The notes under the pieces were generated by a model that saw nothing but the letters and a program-made list of their open reading frames with translations, was not told the DNA's origin and searched no databases. Positions 37,976-51,349 of a stretch of DNA of 64,000 bases are shown piece after piece; position 1 is the stretch's first letter, and every line of letters begins with the position of its first letter. Source of the stretch: Petrolisthes cinctipes (lineage: Eukaryota > Arthropoda > Malacostraca > Decapoda > Porcellanidae); NCBI GenBank assembly GCA_033782935.1, contig JAWQEG010001318.1:124001-188000 (forward strand). Reading direction: 5' to 3'. The translations under genes and the position numbers were made by a program.

Positions 37976-38862
37976 TTTTTGTATATCAAAGGTATGTGGG
38001 GTTATGATAGGGAAGGAATAATTGATGAAAAAGATGAGTGAATACAGTAATTCCATCATCATCATCATCATCTCCCTCCCTCCTTTCCTTCCCTGATTCA
38101 CCATGTCTCTCCTCTGGCATAGACGAGACGCGGGAAGTGGTAACTTATATGTCCGGTGGCTGTGTAGTGACATATGGAAAGAAAGATGAGATGCAGGTGT
38201 ACACTGGTTGAAGCGTGTGTGTATGTGTGTGTGTAAGGGATGGAGGGAGGGGAAATATGGGACGGAACTATCACGAATAATAATGAAGTAGCTAACTGGC
38301 TGACTTTAACAACACAATTTGTACACATGCACTGGCCATGAAAGCGTATAATTTGATTATGTGCATGTATCCACTTGTGTATACATATGGTGTCCAACTA
38401 GTTATGGACGTAACTTTGGCGAATGATTCCAGGTGCTTTTCTTAGATCACAGTTTTCTACTGAATTATAATGACTGAACAGTAAATGAGACGAAGGCAAG
38501 AAGACGTCCAACTGCTAGTTAAGCTTTCAATAACCGTAACCGTTGCAATTATATATAGGCCATACAGTTAGACTACACAGAATACAAAACTAAAGTTGAG
38601 TAATGCCTTTCAACAACAAGGAAAAGTCACAACAAGTATAAAGATGGAGTGAAAATGATGGCCAAGGAAGCAGCAAAACCTGACGGATAATGGGTGTAAA
38701 CTGTGTGAATGGCATGATGAGACGGTATACACTGAACACAGTACCAAGGACACAGGTGGCTAGGATGCAGAGATGGATGTTGAAGTGGACGGTAACAAGA
38801 AGACTGAATAGACTAAACAGTCCCACGAGAGGCTGGACACACAGAGATAAAAATATGGGAGA

Positions 38863-39041
<179 letters not shown>

Positions 39042-39362
39042 AAGTGTGACGGGGACAAATAAATACACAAAAATGAAAGTGTGTGGTGGGACTAATCTCA
39101 CACTCACTCGTCTGGAAAACCACTGACGACCACTAAGATTTGGGGTAAATATATATACAATAGATGAATTGTTGGGGACGGTCAAGTAGATGAGAAGTTG
39201 ATTGGATAGTGAACGAGGGAGAAAACAGCGAGGGGAGGAGGATACATAATAAAGGGAAGGGGGAAACTGAACAGCAATAACAAGGAACGTATTTTGATGG
39301 TTTGATGGGAAGCGGAAAAGTGGAGGACGATGATGGTTTGATGGGGCAGCAGAGACAATTGT

Positions 39363-39385
39363 GGGTTGGGTTGGGTTGGGTTGGG
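39363..39385 (+). repeat. (GGGTT)n short array
   Basis: Between four and five GGGTT units. It differs from the arthropod telomeric TTAGG by one base and is too short to argue for telomeric origin. Confidence 0.8.
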
Positions 39386-39559
39386 ATGAGAAGGGTAGTG
39401 TGGAGTGCGAAAAAAAAATTAGAAACTCCATCACTAACAACAACAACAATTAGACGATGGTTTTCCCCTGAAGCAAAGATATACAGTACAGTAGCTATGT
39501 TTTAGTTTTACACCGAATGTCACAATATAATTCCATAAGTTTCTACAACGTATGGAAAT

Positions 39560-39561
<2 letters not shown>

Positions 39562-39609
<48 letters not shown>
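39562..39609 (+). repeat. (CA)n microsatellite
   Basis: About 24 CA units. Confidence 0.97.
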
Positions 39610-39612
<3 letters not shown>

Positions 39613-39779
39613 ACGCAGCTGAGGCAAAACACCACCACGAAAGGTTCCTCAAATGGTAAATAAAGAGAGTGAAAAAAGCGTCCGTCACATCCAATTATAG
39701 ACGACCAGCAGCCACCACCACTGCCAGTCTGCCAGAACTGATGGTGTGGCAAGGAAGGCGGGTCGGAGTTTGTTAAGTA

Positions 39780-39782
<3 letters not shown>

Positions 39783-39827
<45 letters not shown>
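39783..39827 (+). repeat. (AC)n microsatellite
   Basis: About 22 AC units, 174 bp from the preceding CA array and in the same orientation. Confidence 0.97.
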
Positions 39828-39829
<2 letters not shown>

Positions 39830-40305
39830 GACTCTAGCATAGTACGTGATGGAGTCCAAGCAGCTTCCGAGAGCGCAACAATTGGTGATAGCAATCGAGA
39901 TAACATATTACTGTAGGTTCGAAAATGTTCACTTAGCTGGAAGTATTAATATCCTTTAAGACCAAAATTTAGCTGTACATCGCTTGTAGCATAAAAAGCG
40001 TGTAAGGTCGTAAGCTTGTGTATGCCTATTGTTGTAATTGAAGAACACTCTGAGGGAAACTTTCTCAGAATCCTAACATCAGGTTTAGTACATCCCTTTT
40101 CGTAGTTGCTAGGGGTTCAAAATTCCGATTTCTTAGTGACGAGCTTGGGAGTGATAGGAGAGTGTTACGGTATTTGGTGTGAGGGGGGAGTACTGTAATA
40201 AGTTTGTTCCACTTCTCAAGAACACTTCTCTTTGATCCACTCACTCCAGGCAGTAGTGATGATCTCTCCTGCAATGGCAGTACGTGTGTGTGTGTGTGTG
40301 TGTGT

Positions 40306-40341
<36 letters not shown>

Positions 40342-41520
40342 GAAAAAAGCTGTCATTCCTTCAATATCACTAACCACGCTATCATGCTGGTCGGCAATTC
40401 TCTTTCTAATTACATCCGCTGACAGTGTGAAGCAACATGGTCCACACTCACTATACTCCATGTCTGTCTGGCCCCTCATCTCTATCAGGCACTCAGACAG
40501 TTAATCAAAAGTCAATCTATCACACGGGTACACTCCTATCGTCCTTCGTTTTTGTCATCTGTTCCTGGACACAATTTGTCACTTAAGTTTCATGCGTGCT
40601 CACAAAGCTACAACTAACAGGACATTACGAAGTTGAAATGGAAGGATACTAGTAATTTTTCCTAATTATGCTAACAGACAGACTGACTACCTTGGTCTGC
40701 GAGAAGGGGGCCAATTTTGTAGCCTCGTTTAGAGAAATCAGTGCTCCTTCATTTGGCCGGGAATATGCTATCTATCCCTTTAAAGAATGCAAGTTTTTCT
40801 ACTGGTATGAACGAGACACGCTTTCTCATCAATTTCCTCTCATGTTGTTAAAAGCCAGGACAAAAACGGTGTGTGGTGGTATAAACCTCTTTGCAACTGG
40901 CGCCACACCACCACAAGATTAACCTGCTTTTAAAACTCCCAACACACCATTTTATAAACATTTTCTTCACACTCATCTCAACAGTCAACAGTATATATAT
41001 CTAGTGACATAATTCAACACCTACACACACGTACACATACACCTGTCCAAACTATTCCCTATACAACCTACAAACATGCTCATTAGTAAAAGACACGTTT
41101 CTCAAATAACTAACATAATACAGTATAATACAATACATGCACTTGTTACTAACATATTTTATACAACACAATTCTCACACTTAAGTCAATTTACCATCAC
41201 ATACCGGTAATCCTCCTTTTTATGGGAACCTGTAATCAATAACATCCAAGTGGAACAATTAGTGTCGACTATAAATTACTTCTAATCTGTACCAGAGAAA
41301 CTAATGTGGTGCCAAGACTGCAACATCTGAAATAGTGCCAAATACCTATCATGTCAAAGGGTCTTGGTAACCAGTTCATCTTATTCCAAATTACCTAGAT
41401 AACACTTTTGGGTTCATCTGTATTGTATTTTCTGGTTTAATGATAGCCTCAATCACTAAAGGACCTAAATGAAAATTAATTTCACCCACATTTGGCCATG
41501 CAATGTATCCCTTACCGAGA
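39830..41520. other. unique stretch with one (GT)n, no gene seen
   Basis: Mixed AT-rich DNA. The open frames at 40668-40922 and elsewhere are short and unrecognised. Confidence 0.4.
40284..40338 (+). repeat. (GT)n microsatellite, one interruption
   Basis: Two GT runs separated by TACG. Confidence 0.96.
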
Positions 41521-41564
41521 TTACAAGGTGATGGGGGGGGGGGGTGCTACCTCTCCTCACCCAA

Positions 41565-41635
41565 TGTACTTGTAATGGCATCGAACCCGGGTCAACTAGG
41601 CGCAATGCGATGGTGATCCTTAACAATTGTTAAAA
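41565..41635 (-). repeat. tRNA-derived SINE-like fragment
   Basis: On the minus strand GGGTTCGATGCC (plus 41577-41588) is a good B box, preceded by CGCATTGCGCCTAGTTGACC, which resembles the anticodon-to-variable region of tRNA-derived SINE heads. The A box is weak. The adjoining word CTTGTAATGGCATCGAACCC on plus resembles the sequences at 3566 and 42548, so these may be one family. Confidence 0.4.
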
Positions 41636-41639
41636 TGTT

Positions 41640-44100
41640 GCATTCAAATGTGTGGCGTATACTGCAGGTATTCCTGAGTGACGAGTTGTGAGTTGACTGT
41701 AAATAACGGCGTATAAAAATTAAGCCCCGGGTATGACTAAGCAATTTTTTAGTCCCGCCCCGTAACTGTTCGGGCGGAAATGGCCTCGTGACCTTGCTGA
41801 CATCTGACCTTAATGGCCTCGTGACCTTTTAGATTACCCTACCTTTATAATACAAAAATCCTTGAGTGTGTATATATATGAGCAATAACGTTAGCTTAGA
41901 GGTCTTCCTATTACACCAATTCTAACCTTAATGATGGATATGACCTGTAGCTGATAAAATAATAAATTACATAGAATGACAGACGGATAAATAAAATGTT
42001 ATACACATTCAGAGACTGAAATATGGATAAAGATGGATTGAGATAATATATACTGATATACTGTAAAAAACACAACACACTGACTATAAGCCATGAAGTA
42101 TAACTGTAGATATCAAACACCCTTGGGAACAAACTGACACTAGACCTGTTGTAAGTATTCCAAGCGTGAGGAAGGCATCGTTATGACCTTACAGAGTGCC
42201 ACCACCACCAACATTCTCGTGGCACTCCTTGGCACCACACACCACAACAACAAGAACACGTACAGTCAGACGCAAAAGCAGTATGAGTTTGGTTGAAGCA
42301 CTATTATAGAAGTGTGTGTGCTTTTCTCTATCCATGTAATCAATAAGATTCTGGTGGTAAAACTAGATAGATATGTTCTATTGGACCGAATACAAAGCAG
42401 ATATATATTTCACCAACAGTCAGGTGCTTACACAAACCTAAAGCGGAAGAATTTTCAACTTTTGCAATACTGTACAGGACCACTGAACCCAAACACCTCA
42501 CATTCCTCAGACTCACCTTAATGTCCATCTTCACCACAACACTACTTCTTGTAATGGTATCAAACTCGAATAGTCTACTTTAGGTTAGGTATAGGTATGC
42601 TGTGCCCTCAGATATTATTAGACATTATCTTAAGGCCAGAAAAAAGATGTTCGTAATTAATGGCTACTGAAAATGTGATACTCTCATTTATGTTTCAGAT
42701 CTGATGATGGCATTTCAAGCTGTACCGTAAACAAAATTATAATCACGAAGAAAAATTATTAGAAAATACTCAGCAAAAATTCTCAGGCAGTCTTGGAAGC
42801 CCCATAAACATTTGAATATATAAGTTGAAGCAACGGGAATAGCTTCATGAGTCTGGCACTTTCTCAGACCAGACGGTGTGTGTGTGTGTGTGGGGAGGGG
42901 AGGGGAGGGGTGGTGGGAGATGCGTGCTGTAGCCTGAAGGACAGTTGCCTGACTTGTAAATATATCCGAGCTGTTTCGACTTATCTGTTCAAACACGTAA
43001 GAGGTTCAGAAAGAAGACATGGCGTTTTTTACTGACTTTATAGAATAGTCAGTACATTGGCGTACCACGTTATAAAAAAAAATAATAATAAAAAAAAATA
43101 AATAAATAAAGGACATGGAATTGTACCCGTGATGCTGGCTGGCTCAGGCTTCACAAAATAATACCTGACCTTGTCACATAGCTCAGAATAACTGTATTGA
43201 CCCTACACGCACACACGTTACTCACTGACATTCATGCGTCCACTCAACTAAAAAAAAAAGGGCTTATCTTTCATACACACACACGTGCACACACACTTAC
43301 ACACAGCCACATACATAGAGGAGCGCGTGTACACACAACACCCTTGGTATGATGTAATAACTGAGGTATGAGGTATCCTTCATGGTAACCTTCACCGTAG
43401 ACATGTAGGAGCCTCCCAGTGCCCCTGACACGGTGTTGGAGTGACCTTGGTGTGGTGGTGGTGGTGGCAGCAGGCACTATCGACTGGCACTGGATATGGG
43501 GGCCACCAGGCCACGGGTGCCCTCCCAGCCTCTACCACTCCGTGTGTGTGTGTAAGCGGAGTTAGTATTACTCTGTCCAAATATATACATATATTTGTGC
43601 TTGTTGATTGTGTAATTGTATGCACATTCTTATCTGTGAGTATGTGTACACATGATATGTGTGTTTTTAGGTCACAATCTCTCCTACAATGTTTGTGACA
43701 ACATGAGCGAGTCAGAATGCGTGAGATGATGTGAAAGTGTGCGTGTGGCAGGGTCAGTATGTCTGGTCTGGTGGCCTCTCTCTATATATATATACATTTG
43801 TAAACATACAGGTAATCATCATCAAATGTCATGACGTCGTTCCATTATCAAACATTTATATATATATGGTACTCTCCTCACCCTTCAGACCTTACCAACT
43901 CACGCCTCCAGCCATACGATCACAAGTGTAAAGTGTCATCTGTCTATATGGTGGGTGTGAGTTATGGGTTACGAATAATGAGGGGTTAAGGAGTGTGGCT
44001 GACGTCATTACTTTATGTATGGCTGTATAGTAAATAAATACGAATGTCACAGAGACTCATATTGATATCACCTACTTCTTTCCCACTTGCCCTTTAATTC
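41640..44100. other. unique stretch, no gene seen
   Basis: Includes a short duplication of AATGGCCTCGTGACCTT (41779 and 41813), a lone Tc1-like end TACAGTCAGACGCAAAAG (42262), a short GT run at 42876-42891, an AATAAA-type run (43074-43110), and a GC-rich patch at 43390-43550. Confidence 0.4.
42548..42580 (-). repeat. SINE-like B-box fragment
   Basis: CTTGTAATGGTATCAAACTC on plus aligns with CTTGTAATGGCATCGAACCC at 41569, so this is probably a decayed fragment of the same repeat. Confidence 0.3.
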
Positions 44101-44129
44101 ACACGTTAAGCATAAAGTTATGAAAAGGA

Positions 44130-44863
44130 GCAGCAGCGGGATGGTGACAGGATAGTAGTGATGATGAGGGAAGCACGTTAAAGTAGACGTGGTAGGATGG
44201 TAGAGTTATATAAGTGACAATCATGAAGAAGAAAGAAGGGGGATGGGAGAGAGAGAAGTTGGGAGATCGGAGGGTTGGTAAAAAGTATGGTAGAAGTCAA
44301 GTAAGAGGAATGGTGTGGGAGGGAGTATGACAAAGAAAGGGGTATTGAAATAGAAGAGCAACGGCAGAGTCAAGAGACGATGGAAGGAATTGAGGGAAAG
44401 GAAAAGGGAAGGATGAAAGAGTAACGTGGAGAGGGGAAACAACTGCGAGCGAGGGTAGAGGACAGAGGGGGAGACAGAAGGGGAGGAGGGAAGCTAAAAG
44501 TGGGTGGGGAAGAGAGAGAGGGGGTGTATATGAGGGAAGAGAAGCAACATTTTGTAGTATTAGGCGGAAAGATTGGAAAGTAAATGGAGAATGAGACGAG
44601 GGAGGAAGGAAGGAAGTGAAAGGGCGAGTAGAGGGAGACGGGGGGAAAGAATAATTATAGTGATGAAGCAGATGGGAAAGGGGAAAAGATGAGAAAATAG
44701 TGTGCAAAGAGATATGAGAGAAATGGAGTGAAGGGGAGGGAGGGACGTGGAGAAGAGAGAGGCTTCACTTAGCCATATGATATGTGATCAGAGGGGAGAG
44801 GGGAGGCAAAAATAGCCAGGCGAGGGGAAAAGGGAGAGGACATGAAGGAGTAAAGGGAAGGGG

Positions 44864-44870
<7 letters not shown>
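44130..44870. repeat. purine-rich block
   Basis: A+G-biased plus strand with GGGAGG, GAAAGG and GAGAGA words and no coding evidence. Minus-strand frames of 136 codons are compositional. Confidence 0.65.

Positions 44871-44876
<6 letters not shown>

Positions 44877-44939
<63 letters not shown>
44877..44939 (+). repeat. (GA)n microsatellite
   Basis: About 31 GA units. Confidence 0.98.
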
Positions 44940-44944
<5 letters not shown>

Positions 44945-45422
44945 GTGAATGTACTCTAAGTATAAGTAATGTGAAAGGAAGAATGCGAGGGATAACAGGC
45001 GGGAAGTAAAATGACAAAGGCAGATCGATACATAATAGAAACTAAATGAAAAACTTGACAACTGAGAATTACATAAGGAAGAAAAGAATATAAAAAGGAA
45101 GAATGAAAGAAGTACCGCAGAAATATTATAAAGGCCTGCGTGATAAAGACCAATAAAGGATATAGAAAGTGACACATTAGCCTATATAGAAAGAGGTGTG
45201 GAAATGTGAATGACTCATGGAATTATTGAATGAGTAAATAATAAGTATTTCAACAACGAGGAAGACAGAAGGAAGCAGGAACAAAACTGATAGGAAAAAA
45301 AGGTCGGTGCAAAATTAAGTGTGGAAATATTGGGAAAGAGCAAGAGAGAACAACAACAGCTGGAAGCGAAGGGGGGGAGGGTTGGATACAGGGAAGAAAG
45401 AAACATTGGGAAAGAGGAAGTA

Positions 45423-45425
<3 letters not shown>

Positions 45426-45490
<65 letters not shown>
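45426..45490 (+). repeat. (GA)n microsatellite
   Basis: About 32 GA units. Confidence 0.98.
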
Positions 45491-45494
<4 letters not shown>

Positions 45495-46249
45495 GGGATG
45501 GAGTAGGGAATGAACGGAAGAAAATGTTTAAAAGTCCACAATTCTTGGAAGGTATTTGTGAGGAACTAGGTGAATGAACAGTATAGGGAAACGAGCCCAG
45601 TACAATACCAGTAAAGAGTGAAACAAATGAACCCTGTACTAGCACTACCATATACAATTACTGTCAAGGGAAGGGAGTGAAATATATAATTGTGTCCATT
45701 ATTCCCTTCCATTTGTGAAGACATTTGTAAACTATACACTCTGGTCACAGTCACAAAAACCTTCAAAGACAATGTTTCATAACGATTTGTATTTGTGATT
45801 GGTTAGGATATTCCAGGATTGTCTCTTCTGTTTGGCCATGTGTTTAACTTCCCTATAAATACTACATGACACTATAAGTATTCAGTATAGGCCCTAGAGC
45901 AAACGTAAAAAAGTACATAGGTCTAATGCACTGTATCTATGACAGTACTTACGGCATCCTAAACTCCTCAGTCCTTATATAATTAAATCTATAGTTACAA
46001 CGCACGGTGTTTATTATAACAAACTATAGTACCGAAGTCACTGTAGCTCAATCCACAATACACATCATTCATGAATTCGGTGGAAACAGTCCTACATCCG
46101 GTGCAGCTGTTGAGTATTAAAGAGTAAAACATGAATTACACGTGTGTTGGTTGGTTGGTTGGGTAAGGATGTAAACAATGCCGGTACCTGACATGTGTCC
46201 CTATGGTTACTCTCTGATGAATAGCAACGATGAGAAACACAAATGTCAC

Positions 46250-46276
46250 TGATGGATTGTGTGAATAAATGAAAGG

Positions 46277-46368
<92 letters not shown>

Positions 46369-46390
46369 GCTTGTATGAATAAATGAAAGG

Positions 46391-46468
<78 letters not shown>
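46250..46468 (+). repeat. duplicated [30-bp leader + (GA)n] unit
   Basis: GTGAATAAATGAAAGGAACG precedes the first (GA)n (46280-46364), and TATGAATAAATGAAAGGAAC with G precedes the second (46394-46468). Leader and microsatellite were duplicated together. Confidence 0.95.
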
Positions 46469-46469
<1 letters not shown>

Positions 46470-46722
46470 AGTGAATGTGAAAGTGAGTGAAGTAGACGTG
46501 ATCAGCAAGGACGATGTGGACATAGTGAAAGCCAATCTGGTAAAAACCACGTGTCTGATTGGGAGGGGGTGGGGAGGGGAGGGGAGGGGGGGGGGGTCTG
46601 GGATGATGACGAAGATAATGATGATGGTGATGAAGATAATGATGATAATGATAACGGTGATGATTTTAAAACCAAAGTAGTGTCAAGATGGCTATGGTAA
46701 TGACAAGGAAGCTAATATTTTG

Positions 46723-46940
<218 letters not shown>

Positions 46941-47689
46941 GTTACTGGACCAACCAAAGTATGTGACTGCCACTCTCCCTACTGAAGGCTTGACACACCT
47001 CAACACACAACACTGCATGACAGAACACCTATCGCACACACACACACACACACCCTACTAACAGACGTACACACTTTAAAAATAACTACGGTTCTAAACA
47101 CACGTAAAATACATTGACAACGAAACAAAACACATGTACACATAAATATCACATCCAAGCGTCACCCATTAAACACTTGTAAATTATTAGTTTGACTTTA
47201 AGTAGGCTACAGACGGCAACATAAATACGCTTCTATCCCTTGTATTTAATGATGAAAATATGACCAGAAAAAGTTGCATTCTGAACCAGTTACTATTCTA
47301 ACAACATAATATGAGAAGTATGTCTGTCATCTCAGCATTTAAATCGTGTTATTACATCACTTACGTACGTGGTAATGAAGTGAACTTATGCTGCTGACTG
47401 TACAACAACAAAGGTACGGGTCCACACGAGATACAAACACATTTTATGTCTACCCATAAAACAGCAGTGACGCAACACCTCCGTAATTACAACCCTCACT
47501 CTCCTAACATAAGTCTCCGCATTCAGGTAAATCAAAACTGTAACCCACACACTCCAACATATAACTTTATCGGCATTCACTCAAAGCACCAAGTTCCATT
47601 CGACATTTGTAATCTCAATTTAACTCCCCACGCTTAACCTACTTTACATCCATATCCTTGATCATACTCTCAACCAAACTATACTCCGT

Positions 47690-47802
47690 CACGCCAACCT
47701 AACCAAACCACTCACTCACGCCAACCCAACCAAACTATATAGCCTACTCACTCACGCCAATCCAACCCAACCACTCACTCAGCCAACCCAACCCAATCCA
47801 AG
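47690..47802 (+). repeat. CCAACC/CACTCACTCACG degenerate minisatellite
   Basis: Four imperfect units of ACTCACTCACGCCAACCCAA type with variable spacing. Confidence 0.75.
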
Positions 47803-47972
47803 GCTACAACACTCTTCAACTACACCTCTCGTCCTCGTTCGCTTTCCTCAGCATGAAGTGGAGAGCCTCTTGCATGATGTAGGTCATATCCTTGTCCCTG
47901 AAACTTAGCCAACACTAGTATAATTTTTCCCCATGTGACTTACGGCACTATCTTCCGCAGGTTAATTCATCG

Positions 47973-48069
47973 TATGCTAAAACATCTGTGTTGTTGACGA
48001 CGGCTTAGTGTCTATGAAGTCATCCTACCGGTACCACACCATCGTCAACACTACAGATGTTCTTGCATA
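47973..48069. mobile_element. TATGCAAGAA-ended foldback, copy 1
   Basis: A 97-bp element. The left end TATGCTAAAACATCTGTGTT and the right end (reverse complement TATGCAAGAACATCTGTAGT) pair, continuing through GTTGACGA. It contains ACCGGTACCAC and a GATGAC/CATAG word shared with the copy at 52798. Confidence 0.75.
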
Positions 48070-48820
48070 TGGCACAATGTATCATGCAGCTCCTAATATC
48101 GTCTAATTCTTCTCAGTCTTACGTAACCTAACTTGACTAGAGCCAAAATTCTCCACCATATTTCATCTGGCAATCAGAGCAATAAACACACCTTATACAA
48201 ACACCATCATCAGTAGGATATTGTAAATCCTCAGAAATCACCAACTCCTGCACAACTACAACACAGGAAAAGTCGTGTACACAAGAAAACACTCAAGTGC
48301 GAACACGGGGGACATAAAACAACAAGCACAAATCGATGCAGTGACAGGAATGTTGAAGTGTAAATGAGGTGCTGATGTGTCTGATTGACTAAATGTGACG
48401 GGTTGAGGTTATTGTCTCGTCTGCATGGTGTCCGGGTCTCGTATAATGGTGTTGGATGCTACTCCCTCTCTTACACACACACACAGTTATACATGCATCT
48501 AAATACCTACCCACACATAAATATAAACACACGCTGAGAGGGGTCAAGACTCAAGAAAGCGGAAGATAGAGAAATAGATAAGATATATTTCCCCAAAGAT
48601 AATCATAATACACAGTTGATCCTGTATCACTGAAGAAGCAGGATGAGTAAAGAAAGAAATGTTGTCCGTGGAGGCCCTTAAGAACCATTAATCTCGACTG
48701 GGACGGAGGTTGGGTGTGACAAGGAAGGGAAGCAGCTTGTGTGGAACAGTAACCAGGTCATTGTGTTGAGCCCCTTGTGACCCAGTGGAAAACACACCGC
48801 TCATCTTCATAGTGGGGAAA
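48070..48820. other. unique stretch, no gene seen
   Basis: Mixed sequence with a short CA run near 48475 and no supported gene. Confidence 0.4.
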
Positions 48821-48829
48821 CAGGTTGAA

Positions 48830-48983
48830 CTACGGAACCGTACATGTGATGTTGTCAGAACACTGGAGGTAAATGAATCCTTCAAGTATTGCAAGAAACA
48901 TCATCTATATATCAAAGAAGCTTTTTACGTGGCATACTCAGGAAGAATCAAAAGCCTCTCGCACACGATTAAAGTGTCCTTAA
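48830..48983. mobile_element. TTAA-family MITE, copy I
   Basis: Closest to copy D: TGTGATGTTGTCAGAA, GGAGGTAAATGAATCCTTCA and, near the right end, ACACGATTAAAGTGTCCTTAA. The left boundary is unclear. The 67-codon open frame over it is not a gene. Confidence 0.6.
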
Positions 48984-48999
48984 GGTGAGGGAATTCACA

Positions 49000-49770
49000 G
49001 GCTGCAGATCGTATGTTTATTTTATGTATTTCGTATTTTGGCTCCATATCCATGTTTCCTCGTTGACGTATACATACATACATTCATATCACATTCACAA
49101 CCATGCACCATACCTACTCGAATGCAGACACTCACCGCATACACCTCGTCGTACCTGACATACACTCTCCAAACCTGTTTCAACTGCCAACTTGGGTAGG
49201 AATTTCCCGTCTGTTGCTACTCTCATTGTGGAAATCTTACAATGGATCATATGACTTCTATCATGATCGTGCTGTGGACAATTTGAAGGCTAAAATTCCC
49301 CCAAACTATGTCACGAAACAGGCTCCTTCAATATACAAGGATAAGGAAGATATGTAAGAAATACCATATGTTGCAAGACGAAATTTATCGAAACAAATAC
49401 ACGTAATGAAAGATACAAGGGCTGGAGAGAAGAGTGAAAAGAAACCAAGGAAGTGACATTCACAATGCAACTCTTTTGTCGCAATGACCTAATTTGTTGT
49501 TCTCAATACAAGCTCCTTTATACATGGAAACAAGACACCAAAATAATACCTTTATAGAATTCATGGGACGAGTTTGGTCATGACATTGTAATGCACATCA
49601 GCTGTTGCCAAAGAGAAACTGACAGACCAGTGCACATCTTGATGGCCCTGCAAAAACTTATTAGCAAACTACAAGTAGGCTACTGCAAGGGAATAGTGCT
49701 TGTATGTAAAGCTATTACTTTACAGAAATAGCTTCTCTAAGTTACTGTTAATGTACTTTGTGAGCAGATA
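49000..49770. other. unique stretch, no gene seen
   Basis: AT-rich sequence. CCCCCAAACTATGTCACGAA with ACAGGCTCC near 49299 vaguely resembles an arm of the TTAA family but lacks the rest. Confidence 0.35.
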
Positions 49771-49889
49771 AGTTAAAAAAAAAAAAAAACACACACACAC
49801 ACACATACATGTATTTTGGCATATTCCTACAGATGGATGCATATAGTCGAAGTGGTTTCTTACAACATTTAGTGGATAAGACAGAACTG

Positions 49890-50100
49890 TAGGAGTGTAT
49901 GAAGGAAGGGGAAAGAGACCAGGGAACATACAGAGGGAAGAGCAAACAAAAAGGGATGAAGTGGAAAGGGGGAAAAGGGGACCAGAAAAGAGAGAAAGGG
50001 GAAAAGGGAAAGCAGGGAACGAGAAGGGAGGGGGGGGGGAGTGCAAGGAAGGAGAGAGAGAGAGAGAGAGAGAGAGAAATGGCTGGAGGGAGGGTAAAGA
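49890..50100 (+). repeat. purine block with (GA)n core
   Basis: A+G-rich plus strand with GAAAGGGGAAAAGGG words, a poly-G at 50030-50039 and (GA)n at 50052-50077. Confidence 0.85.
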
Positions 50101-50206
50101 TTTAGCAACCCCTTACAAAACAATCACTACACACACCCTACCTTGCCGGGGGAATACAAATTAGGCAATAAATTAACATATTCGGCAAGTTCGCTAGTCG
50201 TGATGT

Positions 50207-50208
<2 letters not shown>

Positions 50209-50256
<48 letters not shown>
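50209..50256 (+). repeat. (GT)n microsatellite
   Basis: About 24 GT units. Confidence 0.97.
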
Positions 50257-50259
<3 letters not shown>

Positions 50260-50671
50260 GAAATACTGACTCTACATACAAAGGCAGGTACTCTATGTAT
50301 ATATAAAGGTATCCACAAACGGGTTATAAATACTTCATAACCAGGTTCCGTTCAGTACGTTAGCACAAGTAGGCTATAGGCTACTTGTAGTGTGTTTGTT
50401 TTCGCTATAAGATTAAAAATTGACCGAGCAATGAGCAACCCCATCCTCAATTAAACTTTATCACTTTAATTAATATTTTGGTGCGACATCTTCCTAGAGG
50501 CACCACCAGGCATTGTGTGAAGATGAATGAAGTAAAATGTAATCTATAATAATACAAAACTATCTAAAAAATATAAGATAAACAGATACTCGTAATATTT
50601 ACACTCTCCATTTTCATAAGTGCACTTCAACCAGTTCAATCTTTTATTATTATGCTCCGGCTATCCTTGTG

Positions 50672-51300
50672 ATGATGATGATGATGATGATGATGGGACG
50701 AAAAGGAAGAAGTGATAGAAACAGAGAGAGAGAGAGAGAAGGAAGCAAAGATAGAGGGTTGGAAGGAGAATGATATACTCGTAGTAACAGAGGAAGGAAC
50801 GACAAGAGTTCATGAATGTAACATAGAGGTTGAAGGAAATAAATAAAAGGAAATAAAAAAGGAGGAAAATACAACACGATAGGATGGAAGTGAATAGAAG
50901 AAGAGAAGGAGAAGGAATGATTATATATATTGGAGAGGTCGGGAAAGGCGACATGAAAGAATGGAGCAATAGAAGAAGTGAAAGGGAATAATAGGAGGGA
51001 AGATGGCGTGAAAGGAAGAATAACAGAAGGAAGGGAAGGTAAAAATATAGACGGGGGCGGTTGAGACGAAATGGAAGGAAGGAAAGGAAGGAAGGATATA
51101 GGGAGGGAGAGACGAAATTGACGGAAGGAAGGAAGGAAGGAGGGAGAGACGAAATTGACAGAAGGAAGGAAGGAGGGAGAGACGAAATTGACAGAAGGAA
51201 GGAAGGAAGGAGGGAGGGAGAGACGAAATTGACGGAGGGAGGGAGGGAAGGAAGGAATACACGAGGAAGGAAGGAAGGAAGGAGTGAGGAAGAATCAGCA
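50672..51300 (+). repeat. purine block and GGAA minisatellite
   Basis: (GAT)n at about 50672-50694 begins an A+G-rich tract. At 51090-51240 a unit with GGGAGAGACGAAATTGACGG or GACAG plus GGAAGGAAGG occurs four times with 40-56-bp spacing. Minus-strand open frames to 219 codons are compositional. Confidence 0.88.
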
Positions 51301-51349
51301 ATGAGTACATCCTGTTGCATGGGTCAGGTAAGGTCATGGTCATCCTTAT

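Noticed and set aside
39363..39385. Telomeric origin of (GGGTT)n
   Set aside because: Short array and not the TTAGG arthropod repeat.
40685..40800. Further member of the TTAA MITE family
   Set aside because: Only GAAGGGGGCCAATTTTG resembles the arms; no inverted mate or TTAA ends.
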